A model generated the notes under the pieces. It was not told the origin of the DNA. It did no database searches and saw only the letters and a program-made list of their open reading frames with translations. Positions 1-7,223 of a stretch of DNA of 15,429 bases are shown here, one piece after another. Both the position numbers and the translations under genes were made by a program. The DNA comes from Abditibacteriota bacterium. Its GTDB lineage: Bacteria; Armatimonadota; UBA5829. Positions within the stretch are counted from its first letter, which is position 1. Each line of letters begins with the position of its first letter. The DNA is taken from contig JAGDDM010000201.1 of assembly GCA_017958015.1 (NCBI GenBank), positions 1 to 15,429 on the forward strand, written 5' to 3'.

Positions 1-987
1 CATGTTGTCCTTGTTCATCTCCGCGGTGTTCACCACGTACACGTCGCACTCCGCCTTGGAGTCGGCAACGGACTTAACAACCGCCCGGAGAGAGGGGATC
101 TTCATCTTGTTCTCGTAGTTGATGTCCCAGCCGTCACGCATGACCCACAGGGTATCCCCCGCGGCAACCTTGGAATCCTTTTCGAGAGTAATCGTCACGT
201 TATTTTTTGTCTCGGCGGAAACAACACCCGCCTTGGGGAACTTGCACTCGATGGTGCCGTACTTATCCTCCGGCACGGTGCCGCCCTTATCGGTTATGTA
301 CTTCTTCAGATACTCCACACGATCGGCGGTCTTGGGGTGGGTGGACAGAATGGTGCTGCTCTCCTTGCCCCCGGCGTTTTCCTTGATACGGGCAAGCTTT
401 ATCATGGAGCGGTAGACGCTTGCGATGTCCTCACCGGCGGCAATGCAGAGATCCGTACCGCCCTTGTCCGCGTCTTCCTCGTTTTCCCGGGAATACTTCA
501 GGGAGTAGAGCTTTTCACCGGCGAAAAGAAGGTTGGTGCCCAGGCTGGATATGTGTCCCAACACGGAGCCGATGCCGATGAGAATCTGGCGGGTCCGCTG
601 CTTGGAATAGGCCTTCAGTGCGTGCTTCTTGTCGCAGTGGGTAATCTCGTGACCGATGACACCGGCCCGCTCGGCGGGGGTCATGGCGTACCACAGTTTG
701 TCGGTAAAGTAGACGTAGCCGCCGGGCACGGAGTAGGCGTTGAACTCGTCGGCCCGAAGGAGCTTGAACTTGTATTCGATTTCCTTGCGGGAGACATTCT
801 TGGCCAGCTTGGAGCCCATGGTCACAAACTCCGCCGCCGCGGTCTTGTCCGCGGAGAGTCTGTACTGCTGCATAATCTCCTGATCCGTCTCTTTGCCCTT
901 TTTGAGCTCGTTTTCGAGGGAGGTGTCGGCAAAGACGGCGCAGGAGGTCATGACCGTAACGGCCAATATTAAAGCGAGTCTTTTCAT
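1..987 (-). CDS. Secreted M48 family zinc metallopeptidase with C-terminal extension (3' end outside window)
   Basis: The frame is open from ATG at 987 to the window edge, 329 residues with no stop, so this is the N-terminal part of a longer protein. Residues 1-20 form a signal peptide (MKRL, hydrophobic core, AVFA cleavage); Cys16 gives only a poor lipobox, so SPase I cleavage is more likely. The M48 peptidase domain spans about 25-235: PGGYVYFT at 88-95, zinc-binding and catalytic HEITH at 113-117, and a third ligand Glu170 in E-x-x-A-D (170-174). After about residue 245 comes an extra domain containing WVMRDGWD (281-288) and YENKM (291-295), also present in the 3436-5073 peptidase but absent from the neighbour at 984-1736. 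The start overlaps that neighbour's stop as ATGA, so translation is probably coupled. Predicted role: envelope or periplasmic proteolysis, possibly protein quality control; substrate unknown. Peptidase call is firm, role is inferred. Confidence 0.9.
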   Translation of the reverse strand, partial: MKRLALILAVTVMTSCAVFADTSLENELKKGKETDQEIMQQYRLSADKTAAAEFVTMGSKLAKNVSRKEIEYKFKLLRADEFNAYSVPGGYVYFTDKLWYAMTPAERAGVIGHEITHCDKKHALKAYSKQRTRQILIGIGSVLGHISSLGTNLLFAGEKLYSLKYSRENEEDADKGGTDLCIAAGEDIASVYRSMIKLARIKENAGGKESSTILSTHPKTADRVEYLKKYITDKGGTVPEDKYGTIECKFPKAGVVSAETKNNVTITLEKDSKVAAGDTLWVMRDGWDINYENKMKIPSLRAVVKSVADSKAECDVYVVNTAEMNKDNM

Positions 988-1736
988 TTGTAGTCGGCCT
1001 CGATGTCGGGAACGTTGATACCCTTGCCCTCAAGGTACTTTCTGAGGTACTTCACTCTGTCCTTGGTGGCGGGGTGGGTGGAAAGAATTGTGGGATTCGC
1101 GGACTTTTTGCCGGAAGAGTTGGCAATCTGCTCAAGCCGCAGCATGGAGCGATAGACGCCGGTGGGATCCAAACCCGCGGCTATACACAGGTCGGTTCCG
1201 CCCAGATCCGCGTCCTTTTCGTTGGAGCGGGAATAGCTGAGACTGCCCAGCTGATAGGCGACGCTGGCCACATTGGCGTATTTGCCCCCGGCCAGAACGG
1301 CTCCTCCGATTCCGTAGATGAGGGCCCGTCTTTGGTTCTTCTCGTAGGCTTTGATGGCGTGCCGCTTGTCCACGTGAGTAATTTCGTGACCGATGACGCC
1401 GGCGCGCTCGGCGGGGGTCATCTGCTTCCACAACTTCTCGGTGAAGTAGACGTAGCCGCCGGGGATGGCGAAAGCGTTGTACTCGTCGGCGGTGACCAAC
1501 TTGAAGGTGTACTTAATCTCCTTGCGGCTTACCTGAGCGGCAATCTTTTTGCCGATGCTCTCAAGCTCCGCGGCGGCGGTCTTGTCGGTGGAGAGTTTAT
1601 ACTGCTTCATAAACTCGGCGTCCGCCTCTTTGCCCAGCTGGTTTTCCTGTTCCACGGTGTAACCCGCGAAAGCGGCTCCACCCGCGCACATGAGCGCCAG
1701 AGCGAAAAGAATAAGGTTTTTGGTGAATGTTTTCAT
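984..1736 (-). CDS. Secreted M48 family zinc metallopeptidase, short form
   Basis: This 250-aa protein has a signal peptide (1-24, ending AAFA) followed by one minimal M48 catalytic domain. PGGYVYFT lies at 92-99, the zinc-binding HEITH at 117-121, and the third ligand is Glu173 in the E-x-x-A-D box (173-177). The family consists of membrane or secreted zinc endopeptidases (HtpX, Ste24, BepA, LoiP). The absence of TM helices beyond the signal and the short length suit a LoiP/YcaL-like periplasmic enzyme. It is a close paralogue of the gene at 1-987, sharing DKTAAAE, VSRKEI and MTPAERAGVIGHEITH, but it ends near residue 250 without the C-terminal extension. A good SD (GGAGGAT at 1741-1747) and a sigma70 promoter sit just upstream, so it is the first gene of a two-gene or longer operon. 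Its stop overlaps the next start (ATGA, 984-987). Confidence 0.92.
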   Translation of the reverse strand: MKTFTKNLILFALALMCAGGAAFAGYTVEQENQLGKEADAEFMKQYKLSTDKTAAAELESIGKKIAAQVSRKEIKYTFKLVTADEYNAFAIPGGYVYFTEKLWKQMTPAERAGVIGHEITHVDKRHAIKAYEKNQRRALIYGIGGAVLAGGKYANVASVAYQLGSLSYSRSNEKDADLGGTDLCIAAGLDPTGVYRSMLRLEQIANSSGKKSANPTILSTHPATKDRVKYLRKYLEGKGINVPDIEADYK

Positions 1737-1770
1737 AACAATCCTCCGCTGAAAATAATTTTACGTATAT

Positions 1771-1799
1771 ATTTTACCGGTATTTATATTTGTTTTCAA
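1771..1799 (-). promoter_or_regulatory. Sigma70-type promoter of the M48 peptidase pair
   Basis: On the minus strand the -35 box TTGAAA (1799-1794) is separated by exactly 17 bp from the -10 box TAAAAT (1776-1771). A start site is expected near 1764, giving a 5' UTR of about 28 nt that contains the SD GGAGGAT. Both boxes differ from consensus by one base. Confidence 0.75.
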
Positions 1800-1840
1800 G
1801 ACGTAAAAACAAAGTTTGATGGAATGGGAGCGGTGCCGCC

Positions 1841-1874
1841 AAAAGTTGAGCCCCGCCCGCTGGGGGCGAGGCTC
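1841..1874 (-). terminator. Intrinsic terminator after the repeat-protein gene
   Basis: Bases 1848-1858 pair with 1864-1874, an 11-position stem with one C-A mismatch (1853/1869) and a 5-nt loop. On the minus strand it is followed by AACTTTT. The GC-rich stem is strong but the T tract is short, so termination may be partial. It lies 17 bp past the stop of the 1891-3258 gene and insulates the M48 pair. Confidence 0.7.
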
Positions 1875-1890
1875 TTCGGAATGCTTTGTA

Positions 1891-3258
1891 TCAGAGTCTG
1901 GATTCGGAGGAACCCACTTCGATAAGTCTGGCGGTACCGCCGCTTACCTTCACTCTGTAGGAGGCGTAGACACTCTTGGTGTAGCCCTCCTCATCATAGT
2001 AGGTGTGTACACCGTAGGCGGTGTAGGTACTGTCACTGGCTCTGCGGATGGCGTACCAGTTGAAGTCGATGGTGTCGATGCTGTCCATGGCGTCGTAGAG
2101 CATGTTCTCGTAGTCCTTTGCGCTTACGTAGTACTCGAAACTTCCGTCAAGGAGTACGGCGATATCATCGGACTTGATGTAGCGGGCCACCTCTTGGGCT
2201 CTGGAGGATCTCCAGCCGGCGGCGATGTCGTCGAAGGCGATTCTTGCCAGGGAAGGAACCTTGGCATCCTCGAGATAGTAATCTCTGCCGTAGTCGTAGG
2301 TCACCACGTAGGTGGGATAGGTGTAGTGGCGGTTGATTACATGGTCAAGGAGCATGTAGGTGAGAGCGCCGTAGAAGAAGAAGGCGGAGCGTCTGTTGCG
2401 GCCGTAGTGCGGGCGGAAGTTCCACCAACCGTATCTGTAACCGTGGTGTCCACCACCGTAGTAGTAGCGGTTATCCCGATAGATGGGAACGCGGTTGTCG
2501 TAAATCGGCGGGCGCTTGGGCACGTAGTTGGGCTTGGGAGCGGGGCCGGGTCTGCCGGGGCCCATGATTCTGCCACCGTTGCCGTTCATAATTCTGCCGC
2601 CGGGTCTGTTGTTATAGTTCGGACCACCGGGAACTCTGTCGCCGGGGCGGGAAGTTCTGCCGTAATTGCCGTTGGGAGTTCTGTCACTCGGTCTGTCGGT
2701 TCTGCCGGGAACATAACCGGGGTTCGGTCTGTTGTTGCCGGCGCCGTTGCCGTAGCCGGATCCGTTGTTCCGAGGAGCGGGTCTGTTGTTGCTGTCCGGT
2801 CTCACGCTCGGTCTGCCCGAGTCGTTCCGGGGAGCGGGTCTGTTGTTACCGTCGGGTCTGACAGTAGGTCTGTCGGTGTCGGTGTCGCCGGATCTGCGTT
2901 CCGGTCTAACGGTGGGTCTGTCACCGCCGGGGGCGGGTCTGTTGCCGGAATCCGGTCTAACGGTGGGTCTGTTGCCGCCGGGGGCGGGTCTGTTTCCGGA
3001 GTCGGGTCTCACGGAAGGTCTGTTGGCGCTGTCCGGTCCGGTGGCGTTGGGAGCCGGTCTGTTAGACTCGGGTCTGCTGTAGTTGGGAGCGGGTCTGCTC
3101 TCGTTGCGGACCTGGGGAGTGTTTCCGCCGTGATGTCCGCCGTTGCCTCTGCCGCCGAAGCCTCCGGGTCCGCCGCCGGGGCGGGCCGTAACCGCGGTGG
3201 CGGTGAAGGCCATGGTGATTGCGGTGAGGGCGATAATCGCTTTGCTTGTAACTTTCAT
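1891..3258 (-). CDS. Secreted Pro/Arg/Asn-rich repeat protein with conserved-looking C-terminal domain
   Basis: I do not recognise this 455-aa protein as a named family. Residues 1-25 are a signal peptide (cleavage near TAVTA-RP). Residues 26-50 are Gly/His rich. Residues 51-250 are low complexity, built on imperfect repeats such as NRPAPGGNRPTVRPDSG, very basic and proline-rich, so unfolded and extended. Residues 250-290 are Tyr/His/Trp/Arg rich. A hydrophobic stretch SAFFFYGALTYMLL (291-304) may be a membrane or interface helix. Residues 325-455 look globular and mixed alpha/beta (Trp349, Phe374, Trp401, Tyr415), loosely reminiscent of an NTF2-like fold, which is a guess. The SD AGAGGT (3265-3270) supports the ATG at 3258. 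Likely role: surface or periplasmic protein, perhaps binding peptidoglycan or polyanions through the Arg/Pro tract. It is transcribed alone, ending at the hairpin at 1848-1874, between M48 genes. Confidence 0.8.
   Translation of the reverse strand: MKVTSKAIIALTAITMAFTATAVTARPGGGPGGFGGRGNGGHHGGNTPQVRNESRPAPNYSRPESNRPAPNATGPDSANRPSVRPDSGNRPAPGGNRPTVRPDSGNRPAPGGDRPTVRPERRSGDTDTDRPTVRPDGNNRPAPRNDSGRPSVRPDSNNRPAPRNNGSGYGNGAGNNRPNPGYVPGRTDRPSDRTPNGNYGRTSRPGDRVPGGPNYNNRPGGRIMNGNGGRIMGPGRPGPAPKPNYVPKRPPIYDNRVPIYRDNRYYYGGGHHGYRYGWWNFRPHYGRNRRSAFFFYGALTYMLLDHVINRHYTYPTYVVTYDYGRDYYLEDAKVPSLARIAFDDIAAGWRSSRAQEVARYIKSDDIAVLLDGSFEYYVSAKDYENMLYDAMDSIDTIDFNWYAIRRASDSTYTAYGVHTYYDEEGYTKSVYASYRVKVSGGTARLIEVGSSESRL
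2766..3024 (-). repeat. In-frame tandem repeats coding RPAP/RPTVRPDSG units
   Basis: Within the gene at 1891-3258, residues about 79-165 are built from imperfect copies of a 17-residue unit (NRPAPGGNRPTVRPDSG) and shortened relatives (RPSVRPDSN, DRPTVRPDG). On the plus strand this shows as recurring GGGTCTGT and GGAGCGGGTCTGTTG words. Two adjacent units (about 87-120) are nearly identical in DNA, so recent slippage or expansion is likely and copy number could vary between strains. Confidence 0.75.
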
Positions 3259-3295
3259 TTCGATACCTCTTTCTTAAAAGAATTGATTGCGTTGG

Positions 3296-3374
3296 TTTAT
3301 AAGACTCCGCCGACTTGCGCATATTGCCAAAGTTTCCGACAATTTCCGATATTTTCTGAAATTTCATACATTTC
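3296..3374 (-). promoter_or_regulatory. Candidate promoter region with 10-bp-phased GAAA tracts
   Basis: The 177-bp gap 3259-3435 holds no gene. On the plus strand TTTC occurs at 3333, 3343, 3353, 3362 and 3371, i.e. GAAA on the minus strand every 9-10 bp, close to one helical turn. Downstream, TATAAA (3301-3296) could be a -10 box for the repeat-protein gene with a UTR of about 30 nt, but no convincing -35 is found at 16-18 bp. The phasing is seen; promoter function is inferred. Confidence 0.35.
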
Positions 3375-3435
3375 CGCAAAAATGCGTTTTATCGGCTTTT
3401 ATCTCTATGACGATATTCGGAGCCGAAATGTTCCT

Positions 3436-5073
3436 TTATTCTTTGATTTGTTCGTAAATATCAAGTCCGTCTTCCACATTTGCCGCGTTGTAGTTCTCCA
3501 CGTAGTCGATGATTCTGAAGAAAACCTTGCCGTCCTTTACGGATGTGAGCTGGGCGGTGGCCACCACTCTGGTGCTGTAAGGCATATTCTCATCCATATC
3601 CGTGAGCACCACGTCGTAGGTTTTCTTGGCGTAGACGTCGGAGTTGTCGGCGTTAATCTTGTTTGTCTTAACCTCAAGCTTCTGGGCTTTGCGCAGAGGG
3701 TTCAGGGAAGTGCCCTTGCTGCCCGCCTTGGCAATGGTGCCTATCCACCTGTCCGCGTCCGGGTCCTCAAAGCTCACCACCGGCAGCACCTCGTCGTCGC
3801 AATAGGAATAATTGAAGGATTCGTCGAAGAAGCAGGTGTAGCCGTCCTCTTTGGTGGAGTCGATGACAACCAGATAGCCTATTACCTTATTAACAAGGGC
3901 GGTGTAATCGTCGTTCCACACGGTGCCGGTTACATAATATCTGTCCATGTTTTCCGCGCCCTGCACCTTCAGCGGGCCGGGCTCGCCTTTGCTGAGAACG
4001 ATTCTTCCCACGCCGTAGTCCGCCTTGGGCTGGGGAACCACGTAGACACCCATGCCCTCGGAGATTTTGGCGTTGCCGTAGGTGCGGAGCAGAGCCTCGC
4101 TGGCGAAGCCGAAATTTGTGACTATTCCTCTTCCCGCGGGAACGGGCATCCGGTTTTCGTATCTGCCGTCCCAGCCGTTTCTCATGACCCAAACGATGCT
4201 GTCCCGCTCAAGTCCAGCTCTGTCCGCGGCGGTGGCGGTGTCCTTAACGAAGGTAATCTTGTTCTCGAAGCCGTCTTTGCTCTCGCTCTTTACCTTTGTC
4301 ACCAAACCCACATAGGTGAACGGAGACTTCAGGTTTTCGGGCTCTTCGGCGGGGATGTCGAAGCCGCCGGCAACGAGGAAACTCTCCGCGTCTTTAATCC
4401 TGTGGTCGTCGTTGGGGTGCGCCGCGTAGAAGTTGCGGAGCACGTTCCCCTCGGTGCCGTTTTGGTCGATAATACGGTTAATCTTGCGGATAAGCTTCAG
4501 CTCCGAAGCGGGATTGTAGCCCGCGGCGTTGCAGAGTTTGACCGCCTTCTCGTCCGCTTCCTCCTCGTTCTTGGAGGAATACTTTACGCCGAAGTGGTTG
4601 TTCACGTAGTCCACGGCGTTGCGGTAAAGTCCCCGCACGCCCACCGCTCTGGCGATGAGGCCCACGGCGATGTCCCGTTTCTTTTTGCGGTCGATGTTGT
4701 TGATGGCGTGGCGGCCGTCAACGTGGGCTATCTCATGGGCAACCAGGGCCGCTTTCTCGTCCTCGTCCAAAATGTTCCAGAACCTCTCGGTGACGTAGAC
4801 ATAGCCGCCGGGGAACGCGAAGGAGTTGAACTCCGCCAGATCGATCACGTGGAACTCGTAGGGAATGTCCGTCCGCTCCGCGTACTTGGCGAGGTTGGCG
4901 CCGATATTCCGAATCTCGCCCACCGCCTTGGGGTCTTTGTCGATGAGCTCCCCGAACATCTTCACGAAAGCGTCGTTCTGGGTGGCGCCCATGTAAATCT
5001 CGTCCTCTTTGGTGGCGGCGAAAACCGATGTCGCGAGGGCCGCGACGGCAAGTATAATAAGTATTTTCTTCAT
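3436..5073 (-). CDS. Secreted M48 family zinc metallopeptidase, long form with ~300-aa C-terminal region
   Basis: The 545-aa protein has a signal peptide (1-19, MKKILIILAVAALATSVFA) and an M48 domain at about 25-245: PGGYVYVT (88-95), HEIAH (113-117) with conserved zinc ligands, and third ligand Glu170 in ExxAD (170-174). Residues 255-545 are a long extra region of unknown fold. It contains WVMRNGWD and YENRM, matching the C-terminal extension of the 1-987 peptidase. The frame continues upstream to 5217, but the ATG at 5073 is chosen because it begins the signal peptide, overlaps the stop of the upstream gene as ATGA, and has GGAGG (5086-5090) upstream, at a somewhat long 13-nt spacing. Last gene of the 10724-3436 operon; no clear intrinsic terminator follows. 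Likely periplasmic or envelope endopeptidase; substrate unknown. Confidence 0.9.
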   Translation of the reverse strand: MKKILIILAVAALATSVFAATKEDEIYMGATQNDAFVKMFGELIDKDPKAVGEIRNIGANLAKYAERTDIPYEFHVIDLAEFNSFAFPGGYVYVTERFWNILDEDEKAALVAHEIAHVDGRHAINNIDRKKKRDIAVGLIARAVGVRGLYRNAVDYVNNHFGVKYSSKNEEEADEKAVKLCNAAGYNPASELKLIRKINRIIDQNGTEGNVLRNFYAAHPNDDHRIKDAESFLVAGGFDIPAEEPENLKSPFTYVGLVTKVKSESKDGFENKITFVKDTATAADRAGLERDSIVWVMRNGWDGRYENRMPVPAGRGIVTNFGFASEALLRTYGNAKISEGMGVYVVPQPKADYGVGRIVLSKGEPGPLKVQGAENMDRYYVTGTVWNDDYTALVNKVIGYLVVIDSTKEDGYTCFFDESFNYSYCDDEVLPVVSFEDPDADRWIGTIAKAGSKGTSLNPLRKAQKLEVKTNKINADNSDVYAKKTYDVVLTDMDENMPYSTRVVATAQLTSVKDGKVFFRIIDYVENYNAANVEDGLDIYEQIKE

Positions 5074-6347
5074 TGCTTTATGAGATCCTCCCGTGCTATC
5101 TGAGAAGTCAGTTTCGATGTGTCGGAAATATCCGCCGTGGGATTTTTCGATTTGAGCATAATAAGGGACGCTTCTTCCTGCTTTTTGTCCCCTCTCGCCC
5201 CGTAGATTCGGGCGCACACCGCCCAGGGAATCCAGGATTCCGATTCCAGCTCCCGCAGAGCCATGTCGTCCGCGGACCTCAAGGCCTCGTCATCCTTGCC
5301 CAATGCCAACTGAGCCAGAGCGAGAGCCACTCGGCAATCCGGGTCCTTCGGGGCAAACTTCACCGCCTCGGCGGCGTATTTTTCCGCTCCGCCGTAATCC
5401 CCGGAAATCCGCAGAACGTGGCTTATCATCCGGGCAGCCTCCGCCGACCGCGTTCTGTCGGCGGCGGATTTCATACATATATTATACGACAAAAGCGCCT
5501 TCTCGTCAGCCTTCCCCAGGAAATACATGTTCCCGGCGTACATTCGGGCAGTGTAATCGGTCTTTGCGTCGAACGCAACCGTGCCCCAATCCCGGGACAC
5601 AACCGCCGTGGGCAAATCCGAAAGCCTGTCCGCCGCGGATTCCTTCAGTTTCATCCTCGATTCCACGGAACCGGCGATAATCTTATCGAGACAGGAATAC
5701 TTCCGGGCAGCCGTCACATATACCGACGCAACCGCCAAAGCGCATATTGCCGCCGCCATACGCTTTCGGGAGTCGACGGACGCGGCGCACATATATATTA
5801 TGACACCCGCGCAGGCGGCCGCCACGTACATGGTGCAATCCAATCGGTAAAAATAGGTGTAGACGTATTTGAACGCCGGCGTCAGGGGAATCCGGGTCAT
5901 GAAGGCCCCGCCGTATATGCCCAGCACGTTCAGCATGGCGCAGGCGAAAAAGACGCAAAAACCCACGGTGAAGCCCAGACGCTTCCACACCACCCCAACG
6001 GCGGCGAAGAAGGCAACCGTAAAGGCAATCCCCGTCCATGGCCGCAGAACCGGCAAAAAGAAGGCGGCCAGGGAGTAGAGTTCGTAGCCGATGAAGGCGG
6101 CGGAACCCACGCCCAAAGCGGCGGTGACGTCGGCGAGGCTGTGTTTCTCCTCAAAGAGCCGCAGGCACCAATGGGAACACACCGAGGCGAGGCAAAGAAG
6201 ACCGCAGAATGTGAGTGGGTTCCTGAAGCCCAGAGTCAGCAGATTCACCGGGCCGTACCGCAGAGCGTAGAGAACGCACACAACCGCGGACAGCGCGCCG
6301 GCGGCAATCACGTATATGAAGTTGTTTCTAATCGCTCGTTTCATCAA
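5070..6347 (-). CDS. Polytopic membrane protein with C-terminal TPR-like domain
   Basis: The 425-aa product has about seven hydrophobic segments (roughly 10-29, 44-62, 76-100, 104-121, 124-146, 171-189 and 196-213). A soluble helical region follows at about 265-405, with tetratricopeptide-like pattern, clearest at 302-335 (SAEAARMISHVLR, then GDYGGAEKYAAEAVKFAPKDP) and continuing to about 400. Such N-terminal membrane/C-terminal TPR proteins often act as envelope scaffolds, but no specific family is recognised. The start is ATG at 6347 or the adjacent ATG at 6344; both lie inside the end of the upstream hydrolase gene (overlap 17-20 bp) with only a weak SD, so translation is likely coupled. 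The stop overlaps the M48 start as ATGA. The pairing with a secreted M48 peptidase suggests an envelope complex or shared regulation, an inference only. Confidence 0.8.
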   Translation of the reverse strand: MMKRAIRNNFIYVIAAGALSAVVCVLYALRYGPVNLLTLGFRNPLTFCGLLCLASVCSHWCLRLFEEKHSLADVTAALGVGSAAFIGYELYSLAAFFLPVLRPWTGIAFTVAFFAAVGVVWKRLGFTVGFCVFFACAMLNVLGIYGGAFMTRIPLTPAFKYVYTYFYRLDCTMYVAAACAGVIIYMCAASVDSRKRMAAAICALAVASVYVTAARKYSCLDKIIAGSVESRMKLKESAADRLSDLPTAVVSRDWGTVAFDAKTDYTARMYAGNMYFLGKADEKALLSYNICMKSAADRTRSAEAARMISHVLRISGDYGGAEKYAAEAVKFAPKDPDCRVALALAQLALGKDDEALRSADDMALRELESESWIPWAVCARIYGARGDKKQEEASLIMLKSKNPTADISDTSKLTSQIAREDLIKQ

Positions 6348-7101
6348 TTTCTATCTTCAGTCCGTCGTAGGCGGGTCGGATATTCTCCGGCAGCGTCTCC
6401 GTCAGGACATCGTAGTCCAGTTTGTGGGACATATGAGTGAAATAGGCCCTTCCGGCGCCGATTTCCTTCACGAAAGCGCAGGCCTGATCCACGTTCATGT
6501 GTGTGGGGTGCTCATCGTAGCGGATGGTGCCGAAAACAAGAGTATCCACGCCCTTTATAAGCTCAATCGACTCCGGCGGCGCGTAGCTGCAGTCGGTGAC
6601 GTAGGCAAAATTGCCGATTCGGTAGCCCAGAATAGGCAGTTTGCCGTGCATAACCGGCACGGGAACGACTTTCACTCCCTTCACCTCGAAGGGTCCCCGG
6701 ATTTCGTGGAGAAGGAGCCCCGGCTTGGTGCACTGGGCGGGAGCGGGTCTGAAAGCGTACTCGTAGGCGGTGCGGATGTTCATAACCACGTCCGCCTTGG
6801 CGTACACATCAAGGTCATGTTTGCTCTTTTCGCTGAACCGGCGGATGTCGTCCAGGCCGAACAGGTGATCCGCGTGGGCGTGGGTGTAACAGAGGGCGTC
6901 GGCGCCGGTTATACGCTCCCGCAAAAGCTGAATCCGCAGCTCCGGCGGCGTGTCAATCAAAATCTTTACGCCCCGGGTCTCAACATACACCGCCGACCGA
7001 GTTCGGTTGTTTTTGGGGTTCGTCGACCGGCAAATATCGCAGTCGCAACCCACAACCGGCACCCCGTGGGAGGCTCCCGTTCCCAAAAACGTGACTATCA
7101 T
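6328..7101 (-). CDS. Metallo-beta-lactamase fold hydrolase, PhnP-like phosphodiesterase family
   Basis: The 257-aa cytosolic protein starts MIVTFLGTGASHGVP and carries GCDCDIC with Cys19, Cys21 and Cys24. In E. coli PhnP this cluster, with a late His, binds a structural zinc; His226 is the likely partner here. The catalytic metal motif is THAHADH (His74, His76, Asp78, His79), completed by His152, Asp170 (YVTD) and His201 or His223. PhnP cleaves 5-phosphoribosyl 1,2-cyclic phosphate in phosphonate degradation, but close homologues occur in many genomes without phn genes and none are nearby, so the substrate may be another cyclic phosphodiester. Its start overlaps the 41-aa ORF as ATGA and its end overlaps the membrane-protein gene. 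Fold and family are firm; substrate is uncertain. Confidence 0.88.
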   Translation of the reverse strand: MIVTFLGTGASHGVPVVGCDCDICRSTNPKNNRTRSAVYVETRGVKILIDTPPELRIQLLRERITGADALCYTHAHADHLFGLDDIRRFSEKSKHDLDVYAKADVVMNIRTAYEYAFRPAPAQCTKPGLLLHEIRGPFEVKGVKVVPVPVMHGKLPILGYRIGNFAYVTDCSYAPPESIELIKGVDTLVFGTIRYDEHPTHMNVDQACAFVKEIGAGRAYFTHMSHKLDYDVLTETLPENIRPAYDGLKIEIDETSD

Positions 7102-7223
7102 TCGTTATCTTCCGCCTTTTCCTTATAAAGCCTCAAAAGGTTATCCGCAATCTCCCGCTCGGCGCCTTCCCGCTTCCGGGCAAAGGCAGCGGCCCGACCT
7201 CGTATCTCTTTTGTCGTAAGCAT
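7098..7223 (-). CDS. Small 41-aa ORF, translationally coupled on both sides
   Basis: Translation begins MLTTKEIRGRAAAFARKREG and ends KEKAEDNE. It is highly charged and predicted all helical, with no signal or membrane segment. Its ATG shares the A of the upstream hydrolase's TAA (TAATG at 7221-7225) and its TGA overlaps the MBL start as ATGA (7098-7101), so it fits the operon's packing exactly, the main reason to accept it as a gene. The SD GAGAGGG lies just inside the upstream gene. The first 25 residues loosely resemble, from memory, the N-terminal helix (EIRxRAxAFAREW) of MmeI-type DNA methyltransferases, but nothing else of such an enzyme is present. Function unknown. Confidence 0.6.
   Translation of the reverse strand: MLTTKEIRGRAAAFARKREGAEREIADNLLRLYKEKAEDNE

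Noticed and set aside
2766..3024. Regularly spaced repeats as a possible CRISPR array
   Set aside because: Repeats are imperfect, in frame, without unique spacers, and encode a Pro/Arg repeat domain.
3375..3390. CGCAAAAATGCG hairpin followed by TTTT as a plus-strand terminator
   Set aside because: Stem is only 4 bp and no plus-strand gene precedes it.
1816..5103. Very long plus-strand open frame (1095 codons) opposite the repeat protein and long M48 gene
   Set aside because: It is antisense to two genes with signal peptides, SDs and domain motifs; its translation is Val/Gly/Ser-rich nonsense created by the repetitive GC-rich codons.
5074..5217. 48-residue upstream extension of the long M48 protein
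   Set aside because: It would precede a clean signal peptide and overlap the membrane-protein gene; ATG 5073 has an SD and an ATGA overlap.
5073..6440. Plus-strand frame of 455 codons opposite the membrane/TPR gene
   Set aside because: No SD, no recognisable motif, and its composition (His, Arg, Gly, Pro) is typical of antisense frames in GC-rich DNA.
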